A program made the translations under genes and the position numbers. From Burhinus oedicnemus (Eukaryota > Chordata > Aves > Charadriiformes > Burhinidae), in contig VFFE01006712.1 of NCBI GenBank assembly GCA_008921705.1, forward strand, positions 124,001 to 188,000: a DNA stretch of 64,000 nt, written 5' to 3'. Shown here piece after piece: positions 52,435 to 64,000 of the stretch. Under the pieces are notes generated by a model. The model was not told the DNA's origin, did not search any database, and saw nothing but the letters and a program-made list of their open reading frames with translations. How positions within the stretch are numbered: position 1 is the stretch's first letter; each line of letters opens with the position of its first letter.

Positions 52435-55400
52435 TAAGAAAACTGGAATTTTCTTTTCTTCCTTAAAGGCAGCTTGTTGTATAAAAAAGTTCATTGTGTG
52501 CACATAAATGTAAGTTTCTGGCTTTCTTCCTTGACTTCAGACAATTGTGGGTACTATTTTAAATAGAGCTGATTGGGAAATAGACTTTCTGGTCTTTTCC
52601 CAGTTTGAGATTTTTGATGGAGACACACACACAAATCTTAACCTCCCTATTTTTCACAGATCAGGAAATCAGCAGTATTTTATTTTGACATAATCCTCCA
52701 CTGGGACATTTAGATGTTAAAAATAAAATAATCTCCTCTTGACCCTGAAACCACTCAGGGTCCTGGTGCCCTTGTACAGCAGTTGCTTAGCCAAAACGAT
52801 GTGGAACAAAAGGGCCTGGAAATCCTTGGAGCTCATGAGCTAAAATGTCTGTGAGATCCAGCGTCCTGAATAAAATAGCTCTGTGAGGTAACTAGGCACT
52901 AAATGCCCAGGCATTTTCGATCTGTCAGGCACATTGTCAAGGAGCAAGAGAGAAGCCCAGGGAAACTTGGGTACCACCAGAAATGTCTCAAACTTGTATG
53001 TTCCCACAGGATATTTTCATTTTTGTGAATCAGTTTCCCAGTGCAAAAATGTCACAGTAGGAATAATTTTGACCTTAACTGATCTGTAATTTGCCTCTTT
53101 GCAAATGAAACATTTCTGTTGTTGCAGTGCAGCCTGCTTATAAAATGCCAAGAGGGTTTCTCTGGTTCTACCTAAACCTTTTTCCACCTTCTCCGTCTTC
53201 ACCACCTTGTTCAGTATGCATGACGTGATATGGTAATAAATGTGCAGCTCTCACATAGTTCATTGCCCTTGGGGTTTAACAAGGGTAAAGGTGCAAATAC
53301 TGGTATTCAGCTTACTGAACCTCATCAGTATGGCAAAGAAGTGTTGAAAAGTCACACTAACTTTCACATTCCCATTATGCTTTCTGTCACGTTCGTACAG
53401 TCAATCTAAATCAGTATTATTACAGCTTTATTTTTTTTCCTTTGGTCTATATTTGTTTTTTCCTTTGTTATTAAAACAAACAGCCAGGATATTTTATGGA
53501 AGTCTTCCCCTTTAGTAAATTGTTACTGCTTTGCACGCTGCTTGGCTTTGTCTCACAGTGAGTCAGTGGAAATTAGCTTCTGTGTTCTGTAGTAGATTAA
53601 AACTGGGGTCATACTTCAATTTACAAGCATCTTACTATGCAGCTGGCTCTACTTATTTCAGTGGGCCTGATGGTCAAGTGAGGGCCACTATCACAAGTGA
53701 AAAATGATGACAGAAATAGGGCCAATAATATTTTAAACACACAGACCTATATATCTCAGGCAGCATTTTATTAATCTGAGTCAATGAAAACAGATTGGCA
53801 ATACTCTGAGTGGCTTTAATTACTAGCCTTGATACAATATAATCCTACAGGACTCAATACCCTGTGTAACTCAGTCGGATTAAACACTGGGGCAATCAGC
53901 AGGCTGAAAATTAATCTTGTTTTTGCACGTGTGGCAGGGGGATAAGGTAGGAAGGCAAGGCTGGAGTGGGAGGAAAGGAGCAGTGCCGCTGCCTCGGCAG
54001 CAGCAAAGGCTCAGAGCAGCTTGTGCTGGCCAGGCACCTGCCTCTGGGCAGGTCTGGGGCAAACATGTTGTGTCCCGAAGGAGAGCAGCTTCCAGCAGAG
54101 TGAGAACAGTCCTCGTGAAGTATTTAGAGTAGAGGCTTTGAGGCTTTTTTTTAAAATTAAGTACTAACATATGGCTCTTCAAAACATCTGGTCCTGCTGG
54201 AAGAAAAGAGATACTGTTCAGGCACTTCCTAGTTCGCACCTGACACTTGCTTTAGAAGGGAGCCTGCTTTGCTGTCCAAACCTTCCCAGGAGAAATTATA
54301 TCCATCTATCACATCACATAGAGAGTTTTACATCTCTTCTTATCAGGCACATGTTTCATTCGAATTTCTCTTTGTTAGTAATGCAGTTGTCAGGTGAACT
54401 CTTCAACTGCTTAATTATAGAGATCTTCAACTTAAAAATCACAGGAAACCTTGTGCAGTAAATCAATATCCCTCTGGACAGGTAAATGATAGGAAATAAA
54501 AAGGTATGATCATAAGTAACCAATGTTTCCTTTGGAGAAATATGCATAAATTGTATTACTCTATTTTTCAAGTTATTTCTAAGACCATGGTGCTAAATCT
54601 GTTCACTCTCCAATTTTTCTATTTCATACAGTTTTTATTGTAACTTAACCCCTGTCCCCTTTGTGGCCTTAATTCATTCTTCCTTTGTTATTACAAGATA
54701 TAACCGTAAAAAGAATGAACATTCACTCTTAATTTTTAAGACTGAGGGGTCTGTGGCTTCTCTTTCCTATTTGTTAAGTATCTTTTTTTCCCCCAGTTCT
54801 TCTTTTAAAACATCTACACCATATGCATCTTAAAACAATGAACAACGGTCTCTGGCTTGAGGTAGAGTCATCTGAGTTTACAATGAATGGGTGATTGTTT
54901 GACTTTTAGTGGTACAACTGACATCTGCTAAGCAGCTAGATTAATCACAGCTGAGCATGTGCTAGGGCTGCCTTTAGGGTGTATTCCAGACCTTCTGCTG
55001 TACTTAAGAGTGGTAATCTAAATTCAAATGGGAGATCTGTCAACGAAACAGCTTCTCAGATAATAAAAGGCATGTAAGGTGTTTACTAAGGTGATCTAAG
55101 TAATATTGGACTGTTTTGTTTCTAGTCACGTACGAGGCAGAAGCAGCACAGCTTTTATAGCGTTTCAGAAGGTTGTAACATCCATTTTATCTAGTAATGT
55201 AACACCTCGCCTGAAACTGCCCCAAACACATGGAGAGAGAAATTGCCATTTAGCTGGGATCTTGCTACTTCTATCTGGCCTATTAAAGATTAAATATAAG
55301 CAAAGTGTAACTAAAACCAACCTGTGCAGAAAAGAAAGAAATTCATAAATAATCTGAGCCTAAATTAAAAAATAATTATAATTGAGCAAACATTCCTACG

Positions 55401-55773
55401 ATTAATGGAGTCTTCCCTACCCAGCAAACACTGAAGTATATGCATTTTTTAATTCCTATTAGCAATCCCACTGAACACACTTAAAGGTTGTTTTTAAGTC
55501 TGTAAAACTCTGCATGCAAGCCATTGCCTTGCACAGAAAATAGAATGAGTATTGCCACTAGTTTCTGATCGTAGGTGTGCCTGGTTAAACGCCAGTAGCG
55601 CTGTGCTGTGCTCTGATGCTTTCGGTAGGACCTGGGCTTTGAAAACACCTATCTCTGGAAAAGTTCACTCAACTATTTCACCTGGATATTGCTTTCTAGT
55701 TTCTCTATTGGTAGGCTTGCAAGTGCTCACTAAAAGCCTTTAAAGGCGTTACCTGATACTTTTCTCTCTCTCA

Positions 55774-55826
55774 CTTGCTGAGCAAGTTCAGGATATTAGT
55801 TCAGTCTAAATGTCAAGTTGAAAGAA
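55774..55826. repeat. 53-bp direct repeat, copy A
   Basis: This segment, starting CTTGCTGAG, matches 56128-56180 at 49 of 53 positions in the same orientation, without indels. The start-to-start distance is 354 bp. The sequence between the copies is not itself duplicated. It resembles no transposon that I recognise. Confidence 0.9.
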
Positions 55827-56127
55827 CTGACTTTCACGTCGGTTCAACCTGGCCTTTCCATATCAATCTTTAAGCTCTTTATGAAGAAAATTTGTAACTG
55901 TGGTTGGCAATCTGGCCTTGGCCTTTTATTAATTGCATGCTACTCCTGGGAGCCTTTTTTTTTTGCATGTTTTCTTTCTCTGTTCAGTAGTGAAAAAGCT
56001 CTTCTGCCCTGCTCATGCTTCTGTGCTCCAGGATGGTCAAGGCTCAGTAGGTGCTTAGTCATGTCAGCCTGGCACATTTTGGATTTTCTCAATATAAAAC
56101 TAAGTGGATTTGCTTTGAGCTCTATTG

Positions 56128-56180
56128 CTTGCTGAGTAAGTTCAGGATGTTAATTCAGTCTAAATGTCAAGTTAAAAGAA
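56128..56180. repeat. 53-bp direct repeat, copy B
   Basis: Partner of 55774-55826. The four differences are all transitions (C/T, A/G, G/A, G/A), consistent with decay after one duplication event. Confidence 0.9.
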
Positions 56181-57339
56181 ATACGATTCCAGCCTGCTGA
56201 ATCATCTTGTTAACTCAGTATTCTTTTTACTTTGACCTTTCCTTAGGGAGGTACAGGTATTGCTCGATTAGTTTCGGTCTTTCCAGAAGAATGGTGGAAT
56301 TTTATAAGACTACACCATCCTTTTCTCTCCGAGGTGATAAAATTCACACTGGACAGGCTTCATACTGGCTCTGACTATATCCATCCCTACTTACTCATTG
56401 CACTCTGAAGAATTCTTCTGTCACAAAACTCAGAAAACAACCTGTTGCTCAAAAGTGAGCTGAATTTGCAATATCCATATTTAACAAATACTGACTTGAA
56501 GGGGCCTGGGCTTATTTGTGAATCATTGCTAGAGTAGCTTGTATCTTGGTACTAACTGTCCCAGACATACGTTGGACCTCTTGAAATTGGAATTAGAAAG
56601 AAAGATAGAGAATTATTTAGAATACCTGTGTTGCTTTTCCTGGATGTAATCGTCAAAACCAGCATATCTAGAGAAAAATTAGGCTGTAAAAGAATATTAG
56701 ACTAGTGCCAACCTCTTATTTGGAAGGTATAGGACATGTTTTGCCATTGGGAGTGGGATTAATTTGCAGATTGAGAGAGTGGAACAAGGACCTGACCTCT
56801 TGCCATGTGCAGGGATGCAGAATTGCCATCCTCAGCTTGTGGCATCCCCAGTAGCTCTGTTACAGCCCCCTTTAGCAGACATGAAACCGAACAGTTATTA
56901 TAGTTAATATCTATGGAGATCGTCAGCTGGGAAATGAGTGCAGTTGATTAGAAAAGCAAGGGACAATGGCCAACAATGATTGTCTGAGGCAGGAAACCTG
57001 GGAAGAAGGGGAGCGAGTAGCTTTGGCAGTGGTGTCACAGATCAAGGGTGGAGTGGGAGACATCAGCTGTGGTACTGCTAGAGGAGAAGAACAGAGTTTG
57101 CAATGCCTACGAGGGCAGTAGGTGATAACAGCACCTGAGGTGCAGTTACTTGTGCAGAGAAAAGTACCTGTAGCATATACATATATGTACATATATGGTG
57201 AAGAGCTCTCAGTTATCACTCTTCAAAGAGATCATGCAGTCAGTTTGAGTAATTTTATGAAAAAATCAGTCTCTGTTCAGGAAAATCAAATTAATAAGTA
57301 AGATGTTAGAAAGTACTAGGAAATGGGATTGAGAGAAAC

Positions 57340-57500
57340 ATCCCCAATGTGGTTATATCATTGTATAAGCTTGAATATTGCAAGGAATTCTGGTCATCTA
57401 TTTGAAAAGGATATAGGAGAAACAGAAAAGGCACAAAAAGGGTTGACAAGTGCAATCAGAGCTACAGAAGTAGCTTTCAAGGAGAGATTAAACAGTGAGA
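57340..57500 (+). mobile_element. Very old CR1/L3-like relic
   Basis: The plus strand reads like a heavily eroded CR1 C-terminal ORF2 segment. It corresponds to the LEYCxQFWSPxxKKDIxxLExVQRRATK block of intact CR1, with matching nucleotides around TTGAATATTGCAAGGAATTC and the following AAAAGGATAT. Frames are broken. Assignment rests on recall of the CR1/L3 consensus and is tentative. Confidence 0.45.
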
Positions 57501-57898
57501 GAAACATCCTTAGAAACCAGCATTCAAACATTATCATCCTTCAGTTGTGGTGCTACATTCTAGAGTAGTTCCACATTTTGACTCTTTGTCCTTCATTCTG
57601 GTGCTTGTGACATTGTTGTACACATAAAGAGGAATTGCTAGGAAATAGAAGAAGAAAAGGTTGCTCATTAAGCTAAAATAGCTGCTATAAAAAACTAGAG
57701 TTTTTTACAAGCTGTGGTATGCTGATAATCCTCCTGGACAGGCTATGTGTCAAACTCTGCCATATGAGTATATAAAGGCATTTCCATGTACACAGATTTT
57801 TGGTGATAAGATTCACTGGTCTCACCTTCCAGGTTAAAACATAGCAATCAACCAGTATTTATAATTAGCTGTATTTGTGATTCTAAACATAATCACTT

Positions 57899-57918
57899 CT
57901 TTTCACTTAAGTGAAAAG
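57899..57918. other. Perfect 20-bp palindrome
   Basis: The sequence is its own reverse complement over 20 bases, with the core CACTTAAGTG and pyrimidine/purine arms CTTTT/AAAAG. Each half carries a TTAAGTG-type (NKX2-like) and an AAGTGAAA-type (IRF/PRDM1-like) core. Regulatory function is only a possibility. Confidence 0.6.
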
Positions 57919-58074
57919 TTTCTGAAAAGTAACCTGTAAAGGAAAACAAAGCTCAAGAAGCTCTTTCTTTAAGATGGGTATTCTACTTTATTTTTGTTGT
58001 TCACATTATACTCACAGATCCTGTTTACTTTAGCAATCTTATTTACAGATTTATGAGAATTCAGCTCCAGAACG

Positions 58075-58385
58075 GATTCTTAGGTTGTCTAGTCTTCCAA
58101 CCCGCAGCCAAAATGTTTCTCTGAGTTCCTCTACATTCAAACCAATATGTGTTTGACGAAGCACAAGTCCATCATCCAGAAATGCATCCACCCTTGATTT
58201 AAGGAGATTGAGAAAGTTTCTACAGCTTTCCTGGAAAGTCTGGTTCAGTTGTTAAATACTGCAGATGATAAAAAGGACAACCTTTATTTTGAAAAAGAAT
58301 TTTTTTTCTCACTTCAGTTTCATGGCATTGGATACCAAGTACTGTATGAAATCCTTTAGTCTTGATGTTTTCTATGGCCAACTGG
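58075..58385 (-). mobile_element. Very old CR1/L3-like 3' relic
   Basis: The plus-strand sequence follows the order of a reverse-oriented LINE 3' end: a GTCTAGTC-TTCCAACC segment, then a TCCACCCTTGATTTAAGGA segment, then GTTGTTAAATACT and a TTCATGGCATTGGAT segment. These match, with much decay, the amniote CR1/L3-type consensus as I recall it. Boundaries are approximate and no reading frame survives. Confidence 0.45.
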
Positions 58386-59002
58386 AAAATTATGACACTT
58401 TTAAGTAGCAATGTGATTCCAGATTAAATATAATGGAAAACAGTATTTATTTACTCAAACTTACTATTTATTTTATAATTAGTTCTTTGTGACTGATCCT
58501 ATTTATTAAAATATTTCAGGGAAAAGATTTGGCTGTGAAGGATTTAATGCACTGACCCTTTCATCTCAGCAGAGAAAATGCATTCCAAAATTAATTTAGA
58601 CAACTGATTAGGAAAATGGCAGAAATGTGGCTTAGTATTTCCTATATCTTTAAAGTAAAACCTATTATTAATTTTTTATACCTTTTAAATAAAAAAAATC
58701 AACAAGCAAAAAGGATACAGACTCATACTGCTACATTGCTTCTTTTTCAGTATGCCCTTTGTAGAGGAAAACATAACAGGTAAAACTGCTGTTGAGAAAC
58801 TGGTCACTGAACTCACCAGTCACTTAATCACTAATGGCTAATAACTAATAGGGACAAAAAAGAAGTATTTTTTTGGAAAGAGAAGCCTAGGAAGGGACAG
58901 TCAACTTCTTCAAAATGGAATCCCAGACTTCAAGATTATAATACGATCCAAGCTGGAGAGCAGCCTGGCCCATTGAATACAGTCCCATTGAATTCCCTAC
59001 AT

Positions 59003-59882
59003 ACATAGAATCGTAGAATGGCTTAGGTTGGAAGGGACCTTAAAGATCATCTAGCTCCAACCCCACCTCCCACTAGACTGGGTTGCTCAAAGCTCCATCC
59101 AACCTGGCCTTGAACACTTCCAGGGATGGGGCATCCACAACTTCCCTGGGCAACCTATTCCAGTGCCTCACCACCCTCAGAGTGAAAAATTTCTTCCTAA
59201 TATCTATTCTAAATCTACCCTCTTTCAGTTTGAAGCCATCACCCCTCATCCTATCACTACATGCCCTTGTAAAAAGTCCCTCTCCAGCTTTCTTGCAGGT
59301 GCCCTTCAAGATACTGCAAAGCTGCGATAAGGTCTCCCTGGAGCCTTCTCTTCTCCAGGCTGAACAACCCCAACTCTCTCAGCCTGTCCTCATAGCAGAG
59401 GTGCTCCAGCCCTCTGATCATCTTCGTGGCCCTCCTCTTGACCTGTTCCAACAGGTCCATGTCCTTCTTATGTTGGGGGCTCCAGAGCTGGCCACAGTAT
59501 TCCAGGTGGAGTCTCACGAGAGCAGAGTAGAGGGGCAGAATCATCTCCCTTGACCTGCTGGCCACGCTTGTTTTGATGCAGCCCAGGATGTGGTTGGCTT
59601 TCTGGGCTGCGAGCACACATTGCTGGCTCATGTTGAGCTTCTCACCCACCAACACCCCCAAGTCCCTCTCCTCAGGGCTGCTGTCAATCCATTCTCCACC
59701 CAGCCTGTATTTGTGCTTGGGATTGCCCCAACCCACGTGCAGGACCTTGCACTTGGCCTTGTTGAACTTCATGAGGTTGGCATGGTCCCACCTCTCAAGC
59801 CTGTCCAGGTCCCTCTGGATGGCATCCCTTCCCTCCAGCATGTCAGCCGCTCCACACAGCTTGGTGTCATCAGCAAATGTTT
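59003..59882 (-). mobile_element. CR1 LINE 3' end (880 bp)
   Basis: A minus-strand CR1 whose left edge has the terminal ATAGAATCGTAGAATGG motif. Its right edge stops inside the catalytic FADD block (TTTGCTGATGACACC on the minus strand ends at 59882), so it is 5'-truncated within the reverse transcriptase. The ORF2 C-terminal frame is open for 194 codons (59841-59257) with [37 protein letters not shown] and [20 protein letters not shown] second frame (59309-59073) continues into [17 protein letters not shown], so at least one frameshift separates them near 59260-59310. The open frame indicates modest age. Confidence 0.92.
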
Positions 59883-59956
59883 AAGAAGCAAGGCATTAGC
59901 TCTGAATTTCCATATATACCTCCATAAGCGAGGAAGAGCTGACTGTTACACTGAGT

Positions 59957-60058
59957 CCTCCCTTCCCCTTCCCCTTCCCCTTCCCCTTCCCCTTTCCCCC
60001 TCCTCCCCTCCTCTTCCATCCTCTCCTATCCTTTTCGCTTTTCCTCTTTCCTGTGCAT
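59957..60058. repeat. Polypyrimidine tract with (TTCCCC)n
   Basis: About 100 bases are almost pure C/T on the + strand, including five to six TTCCCC units (about 59962-60000). It lies between two CR1 copies. Such mirror-like homopyrimidine DNA can adopt triplex structure and is length-unstable. Confidence 0.85.
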
Positions 60059-60128
60059 GTTAGTGTCTGTCAACAGAAAGCTTGATGGTAACAATTGTTT
60101 TCATATAAATTAATGGACATGTTAAGGT

Positions 60129-60733
60129 AGAATCATAGAATCGTTTAGGTTGGAAGAGACCTTTAAGATCATCTAGTCCAACCATTGACCCTACTTTACC
60201 AGGTCTGCCACTAAACCATGACTCTAAGCACCATATCTACATGACTTTTAAACACATCTAGGGATGGTGACTCAACCACCTCCCTGGGCAGCCTGTTCCA
60301 ATGTTTGAGAACTCTTTCAGTGACATATTTTTTCCTAATGTCCAGCCTAAATCTCCCCTGGTGCAACTTGAACCCATTTCCTCTTGTTCTATCGCTAGTT
60401 CCTTGGGAGAAGAGACCAGCTCGCATCTCACTACAACCTCCTTTCAGGTAGTTGTAGAGAGCAATAAGGTCTCCCCTCAACCTTCTCTTCTCCAGACTAA
60501 ACAATCCTAATTCCTTCAGCCGCTCGTCATAAGACATGTTCTCCAGACCTCTCACCAGCTTTGTTGCCCTTCTCTGGACGTGCTCCAGCACCTTGATGTC
60601 CCTCCTATACTGTGGCGCCCAAAACTGAACACAGGACTCAAGCTGTGGCCTCACCAGTGCTGAGTACAGGGGCATGATCTCTTCCCTCCTCCTGCTGGCC
60701 ACACTATTCTTGATACAGGCCAAGATGCTACCT
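60129..60733 (-). mobile_element. CR1 LINE 3' end (605 bp)
   Basis: A second minus-strand CR1 starts 246 bp right of the previous one. The left edge shows GAATCATAGAATCG, the CR1 terminal motif. The minus strand is open for 170 codons (60723-60211): [60 protein letters not shown], then [17 protein letters not shown]. It differs from the 59-kb copy by a longer 3' UTR and in several signature residues, for example ALYNYLKGG rather than AALQYLEG. It therefore belongs to another CR1 subfamily, and the pair is not a tandem duplication. Confidence 0.9.
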
Positions 60734-63514
60734 GATCATGTTTGCTGACTGCATCATTCTAACGGCACTATATCTTTAACCTCTATATTAGATTACTCTT
60801 AAATTGCTCCTGAACAAAACCTGCAGCTGTATGAACTGATACCTTCTTAGATATAGTCAGTGGTCTCACTAGCAGAAGACGAGTTTGTTATCTGCTAAAC
60901 TGCCACTTCATTCTTACAGGATTTTAACCACCACACAGAAATATTAATATATGCTAAAGAATACCCATCATCTAGTTTTAATTCATAAAAGTCTGTTACT
61001 GCACCCTTATGTCTGTCCCCTCAGGATATGTGAGAATGCGTGGCAAATCGCTGAAATGAACCATTACAGTGTGGTAGCAATTTTTCTGCTTGGATACAAA
61101 ATTTGGAATCTGTATTGATTCTTCTCAGTTGCCATCCGTACTGTGTTACTCATCTTGTTTCCCTATAACCCATAAAACTGTGCTACCTGCAGAAATCATT
61201 TATAAAAGTGCTACCTTTTGTACACCAGCAGAGCAACGACAATATAACAATGTACTTGCTATAGGCCTGCCCCTCCCCAAACCAGAAACAAATTTGAGGC
61301 AAAACCAATATTATTTAGAACGAAAGTTCCAATAACAGCTATCTTATATCCCAGTCGTCTTCTAAGAGGTTACTTTAGTCTTTTTCTTACTGAAATTTTT
61401 TCTTTGCCATAATATGCTAATTTACAAGCTGAGAGCACTTGGAGCTGTCAAGATTCAACCGAATGAGTAGTATCAAAGCCAATATAACGTGATAGGCTGT
61501 TGGTGTTTTTCACTGTTTTCATCCAGAGTGAGCGTGCCTATCGGAAAGCAGTTGTCTCTTACCTTTTACTTTACATATGATTACAGTTCACGGATAAAAC
61601 TGAAATGGAGTTTGCCAACTAAGCAATTTTTGCAAAGTTGTACATTCTGCTTTTAACATGTAATGTATTTCTCTTCCCTATCAACACCATAATTCAGCGT
61701 CAGTATACTTTACAATTGTGCTTCAGCACTATCCGTATCATGCTTTTTCTGCAGAGAAATGACAAGGATTTATCTAAGTGTGGTGAAGTTAACACAGCTC
61801 ATCACTTTTACAAGTGCTTGGTTCTCTCCTAGAAATGCCAGCAGGTCTCTAGCTGGGCTATTAGTCCTGCAAAACTGCCATTTCTTCCTTAAGTGATGCT
61901 GGTGTCTCTATGGAAATCACTGTCCTGCCTTAAAGCGAGCTTGGTGAACTTTGTTTCAGTGAAAACCAGTGGCGGCCTGTTGCAAAGTTGGCTGCAAATA
62001 TTCAGTAGGTACCCCCTTCTCAGATGAATTCCCTGTGCTATGGGCTATTTTAACAATTGCCTGGCATTCAGAGGCTTAGTGGCTGCCTAACCTTATGTGC
62101 AAGGTAGTTACACAAAAATATCCTTGAGAGGAAAAAATAATAAATAATCTTTCAGAAGTCTGGTTTTGTCTGTCCTCTTCATTATGTGTGCAGAAGATGA
62201 AATAATTGTGGCTATTGCCATCGGAGGTGGACATACATGTTTCCTTGATGTCGATAGCGTACATGTAAAAAATGTCATTCTAGGAAAAAGTAAGTATATA
62301 TAGATGGTGAAGTAAAATATGAAGTCAGGAGTGTCTCTTCAGCATAAAGTGACATATGTAGCATCTGTTATTCTGGAATACAAGTAGATCATGAAAGGAG
62401 ATTCATCTTAAAGATCCAGGAAAATCTTAGACACCAATAGCTGAATTGTTCATAATCTCTAGCTTTTCTTAACTTTTTCATACAGACATAATAAGGCAAA
62501 GTCTGCAACGAGACCATTGTTCTCTATGCTGAATTCTGTATGCAGTTCCCCTGGTGGTCCCTCTGGAGCATAGGTGATCCCCACCAGTGGTCCATCACCC
62601 TGGTATTCTGCTCCTCACAGTGACTATGGCAGATGCTGTCTAGGGAGTGTGTGCAAACCTGCCCCCCCTCTGCAGCCCATTCCCCCAGGATTCCCCAACA
62701 TGCACTAACATATTTATTTGTCTAATACTTCTTGCATTTTTACCTTAAATCAATGTAGGCCCTCTAATATATCTGCTACAAAGAATTCATGGGATCTTCC
62801 CAACAACTTTGGCAGTGAAGACCGATCCAAGGAGTTCACTACACTTCTGTCCTACAGACTTCTCAGTCCTGAGTACGTCTTTTATACCTTGATCATCACA
62901 TGGTCCCACCAGTTTCTGTCTGGCTTCCTAGTCTTCTGCATATTCAAAGAACTTCCCTAGTGCTTAGGCTGTTGACATCATTTGTAAAAAGAGAGGTGGA
63001 GAATGGTATCCACTCATTTCAAGAGCGAGCAATCATACCAGTTATGGAAAAAAAGGGTGTGTCAGAGAAGACCATCTTTGCTATCCAGCACTCTGACCAT
63101 TTACAGCAGAAGTGTCAGCCAAGGAGTTTTGTTTCCCAAAGATCCATTACCTGGACATTTTCAACTACCTTCTTTCTCTAGATAATCCATTAATTCATGG
63201 TTGGTCCGCACCAACCCCGAGATAGAGGTTTTTTTCTTTTTTAACTTTGTTCTTGCTCTCACTACTCTAAAAAAGGCTTCAGTCCCTTTGCAGTTCAATG
63301 TTCTGGGTCAGAACTGCCAACATGGGTTGGTCAAAAGTCAGCCCAAATGAACTGTATTCATTTTCATTTTGACAGGTAACCTGGTCTAGTGGATAGAAAG
63401 GAAACTGTGATATAACTCAAGTTCTTGACACATGATATGTTTATAGCAACTAGGGAAATACTATCTTAAAGGAGTTCCCATAAGGTGCCCATTTCATGAG
63501 CATCTGTCAGGTGC
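60734..63514. other. Non-coding stretch, no gene recognised
   Basis: There is no exon, transposon or RNA gene that I can support. Short open frames lack recognisable domains. Confidence 0.5.
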
Positions 63515-63960
63515 TTTCAGCATTTTCATTACTGATTTGGATGATGGAGTAGGAATCTATGTCTAAAATGGTCAGTGAACATCAGGATTGGTCAAGGCAA
63601 GTGCAGGGTTTTGCTTAGATGGGAGAAATCATACAGAATGGGTAAACACAGGTTGGGAATAAGTACAGTCTAAATGATCTAATTTGAATAGTGAGTCACA
63701 AGCAACATGTGGGTTTGGGAACATGATACCTTTGCAAACAGAATAGATCTTATGGTGGGACAGGTGAGCAGAGGTGTGGAACACCTGACCTCGAGTGTGC
63801 TCTGTTCTGTGTGCTGGTTTTGTTAAACCAAGATAACTAAATACTGAGACCAGACATATGAACAGTTTTCAAAAGTAAAAACACTGTTACTAATGAAAAG
63901 CAGTTATGAAGGTTTAGATCGGATGCTACATGAAAGGTTTGTAAGGATATAAGTGTTGAA
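63515..63960 (+). mobile_element. Old CR1 ORF2 relic, may run past the window end
   Basis: The plus strand begins with an eroded INDLDDGV block (ATTTTCATTACTGATTTGGA at about 63521-63540), where the reverse transcriptase leads into FADD. It is followed by a KCRVLH-like segment (about 63598), a segment matching the region around MSQQC and KANxILG (about 63700-63770), and an LYSxLVR-like segment (about 63800). Stops and indels are frequent. The match is by order of motifs and recalled consensus, so the right boundary is uncertain. Confidence 0.55.
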
Positions 63961-64000
63961 AACATGGAGCAGGTTGTTCAGGGATATGAAATATCTTTCT

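Larger units (their letters stand above)
43771..57320. other. Long non-coding stretch, presumed opsin intron
   Basis: There is no exon, RNA gene or confident transposon in 13.5 kb of AT-rich DNA. The 165-codon open frame at 51730-52227 lacks an ATG at its start and has no recognised domain. Structure noted includes an exact 22-bp tandem duplication (44893-44936), duplications at 51035-51078 and 51594-51635, a (GT)9 tract (52417-52434) and a dispersed 53-bp direct repeat near 55.8 and 56.1 kb. Confidence 0.5.

Noticed and set aside
38227..64000. Search for opsin exons 3 and 4 (TM6-TM7, CWMPYG-like and NPxxY-like motifs)
   Set aside because: No matching sequence was recognised by eye. A diverged or short exon could still have been missed.
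1..64000. tRNA, rRNA or other structured RNA genes, and tRNA-derived SINEs
   Set aside because: No A/B-box pairs, cloverleaf or known SINE heads were recognised. Covariance-model searching was not possible.

Overview
This window looks like ordinary vertebrate, most probably bird, nuclear DNA. It has low coding density, long introns, GT-AG splicing and one CpG island. The recognisable repeats are almost all CR1-type LINEs plus two solitary endogenous-retrovirus LTRs, a mix typical of avian genomes. No bacterial, plasmid or organellar features were seen. The species cannot be named from the sequence.

The only protein-coding gene I can support is a non-visual opsin of the TMT (teleost multiple tissue)/encephalopsin group on the + strand. 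Coding exon 1 (12254-12590) carries the start codon, the N-terminus and TM1 to early TM3. Exon 2 (37901-38226) continues in register across a 25.3 kb intron and encodes the rest of TM3 through TM5. The two exons give 221 codons. The part with TM6, TM7 and the retinal-binding lysine was not found and presumably lies beyond base 64000. A CpG island at about 6.28-7.29 kb, broken by a 20-N assembly gap, is a plausible promoter. It has CCAAT-like and TATA-like elements just after the gap. A 5' leader intron (donor near 7529, acceptor near 11813) is an inference only.

Layout: 1-6.28 kb holds no gene and one ERVL-like solo LTR (2787-3513). 6.28-7.29 kb is the CpG island. 7.3-12.25 kb is putative 5' leader/intron. 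12.25-38.23 kb is the opsin exon 1 - intron 1 - exon 2 block; its intron contains a minus-strand CR1 split by a solo LTR with a perfect 6-bp target duplication (19285-20480), an old minus-strand CR1 RT relic (about 25.95-26.6 kb) and plus-strand CR1 relics (33.48-34.47 kb). From 38.23 kb to the end is presumed intron 2 or later. It holds a nearly complete but broken CR1 (about 40.44-43.77 kb), further eroded CR1/L3-like fragments (57.3 kb, 58.1 kb and 63.5 kb to the end), and two adjacent minus-strand CR1 3' ends (59.0-60.73 kb).

No new defence, mobile or regulatory system could be demonstrated. The observations most worth following up are the opsin gene's structure and predicted counterion arrangement, the nested LTR-in-CR1 insertion, the CR1 copy that retains an ORF1 tail, a perfect 20-bp palindrome, a 53-bp dispersed direct repeat, and a recurring pattern of two-copy tandem duplications with 16-25 bp periods.
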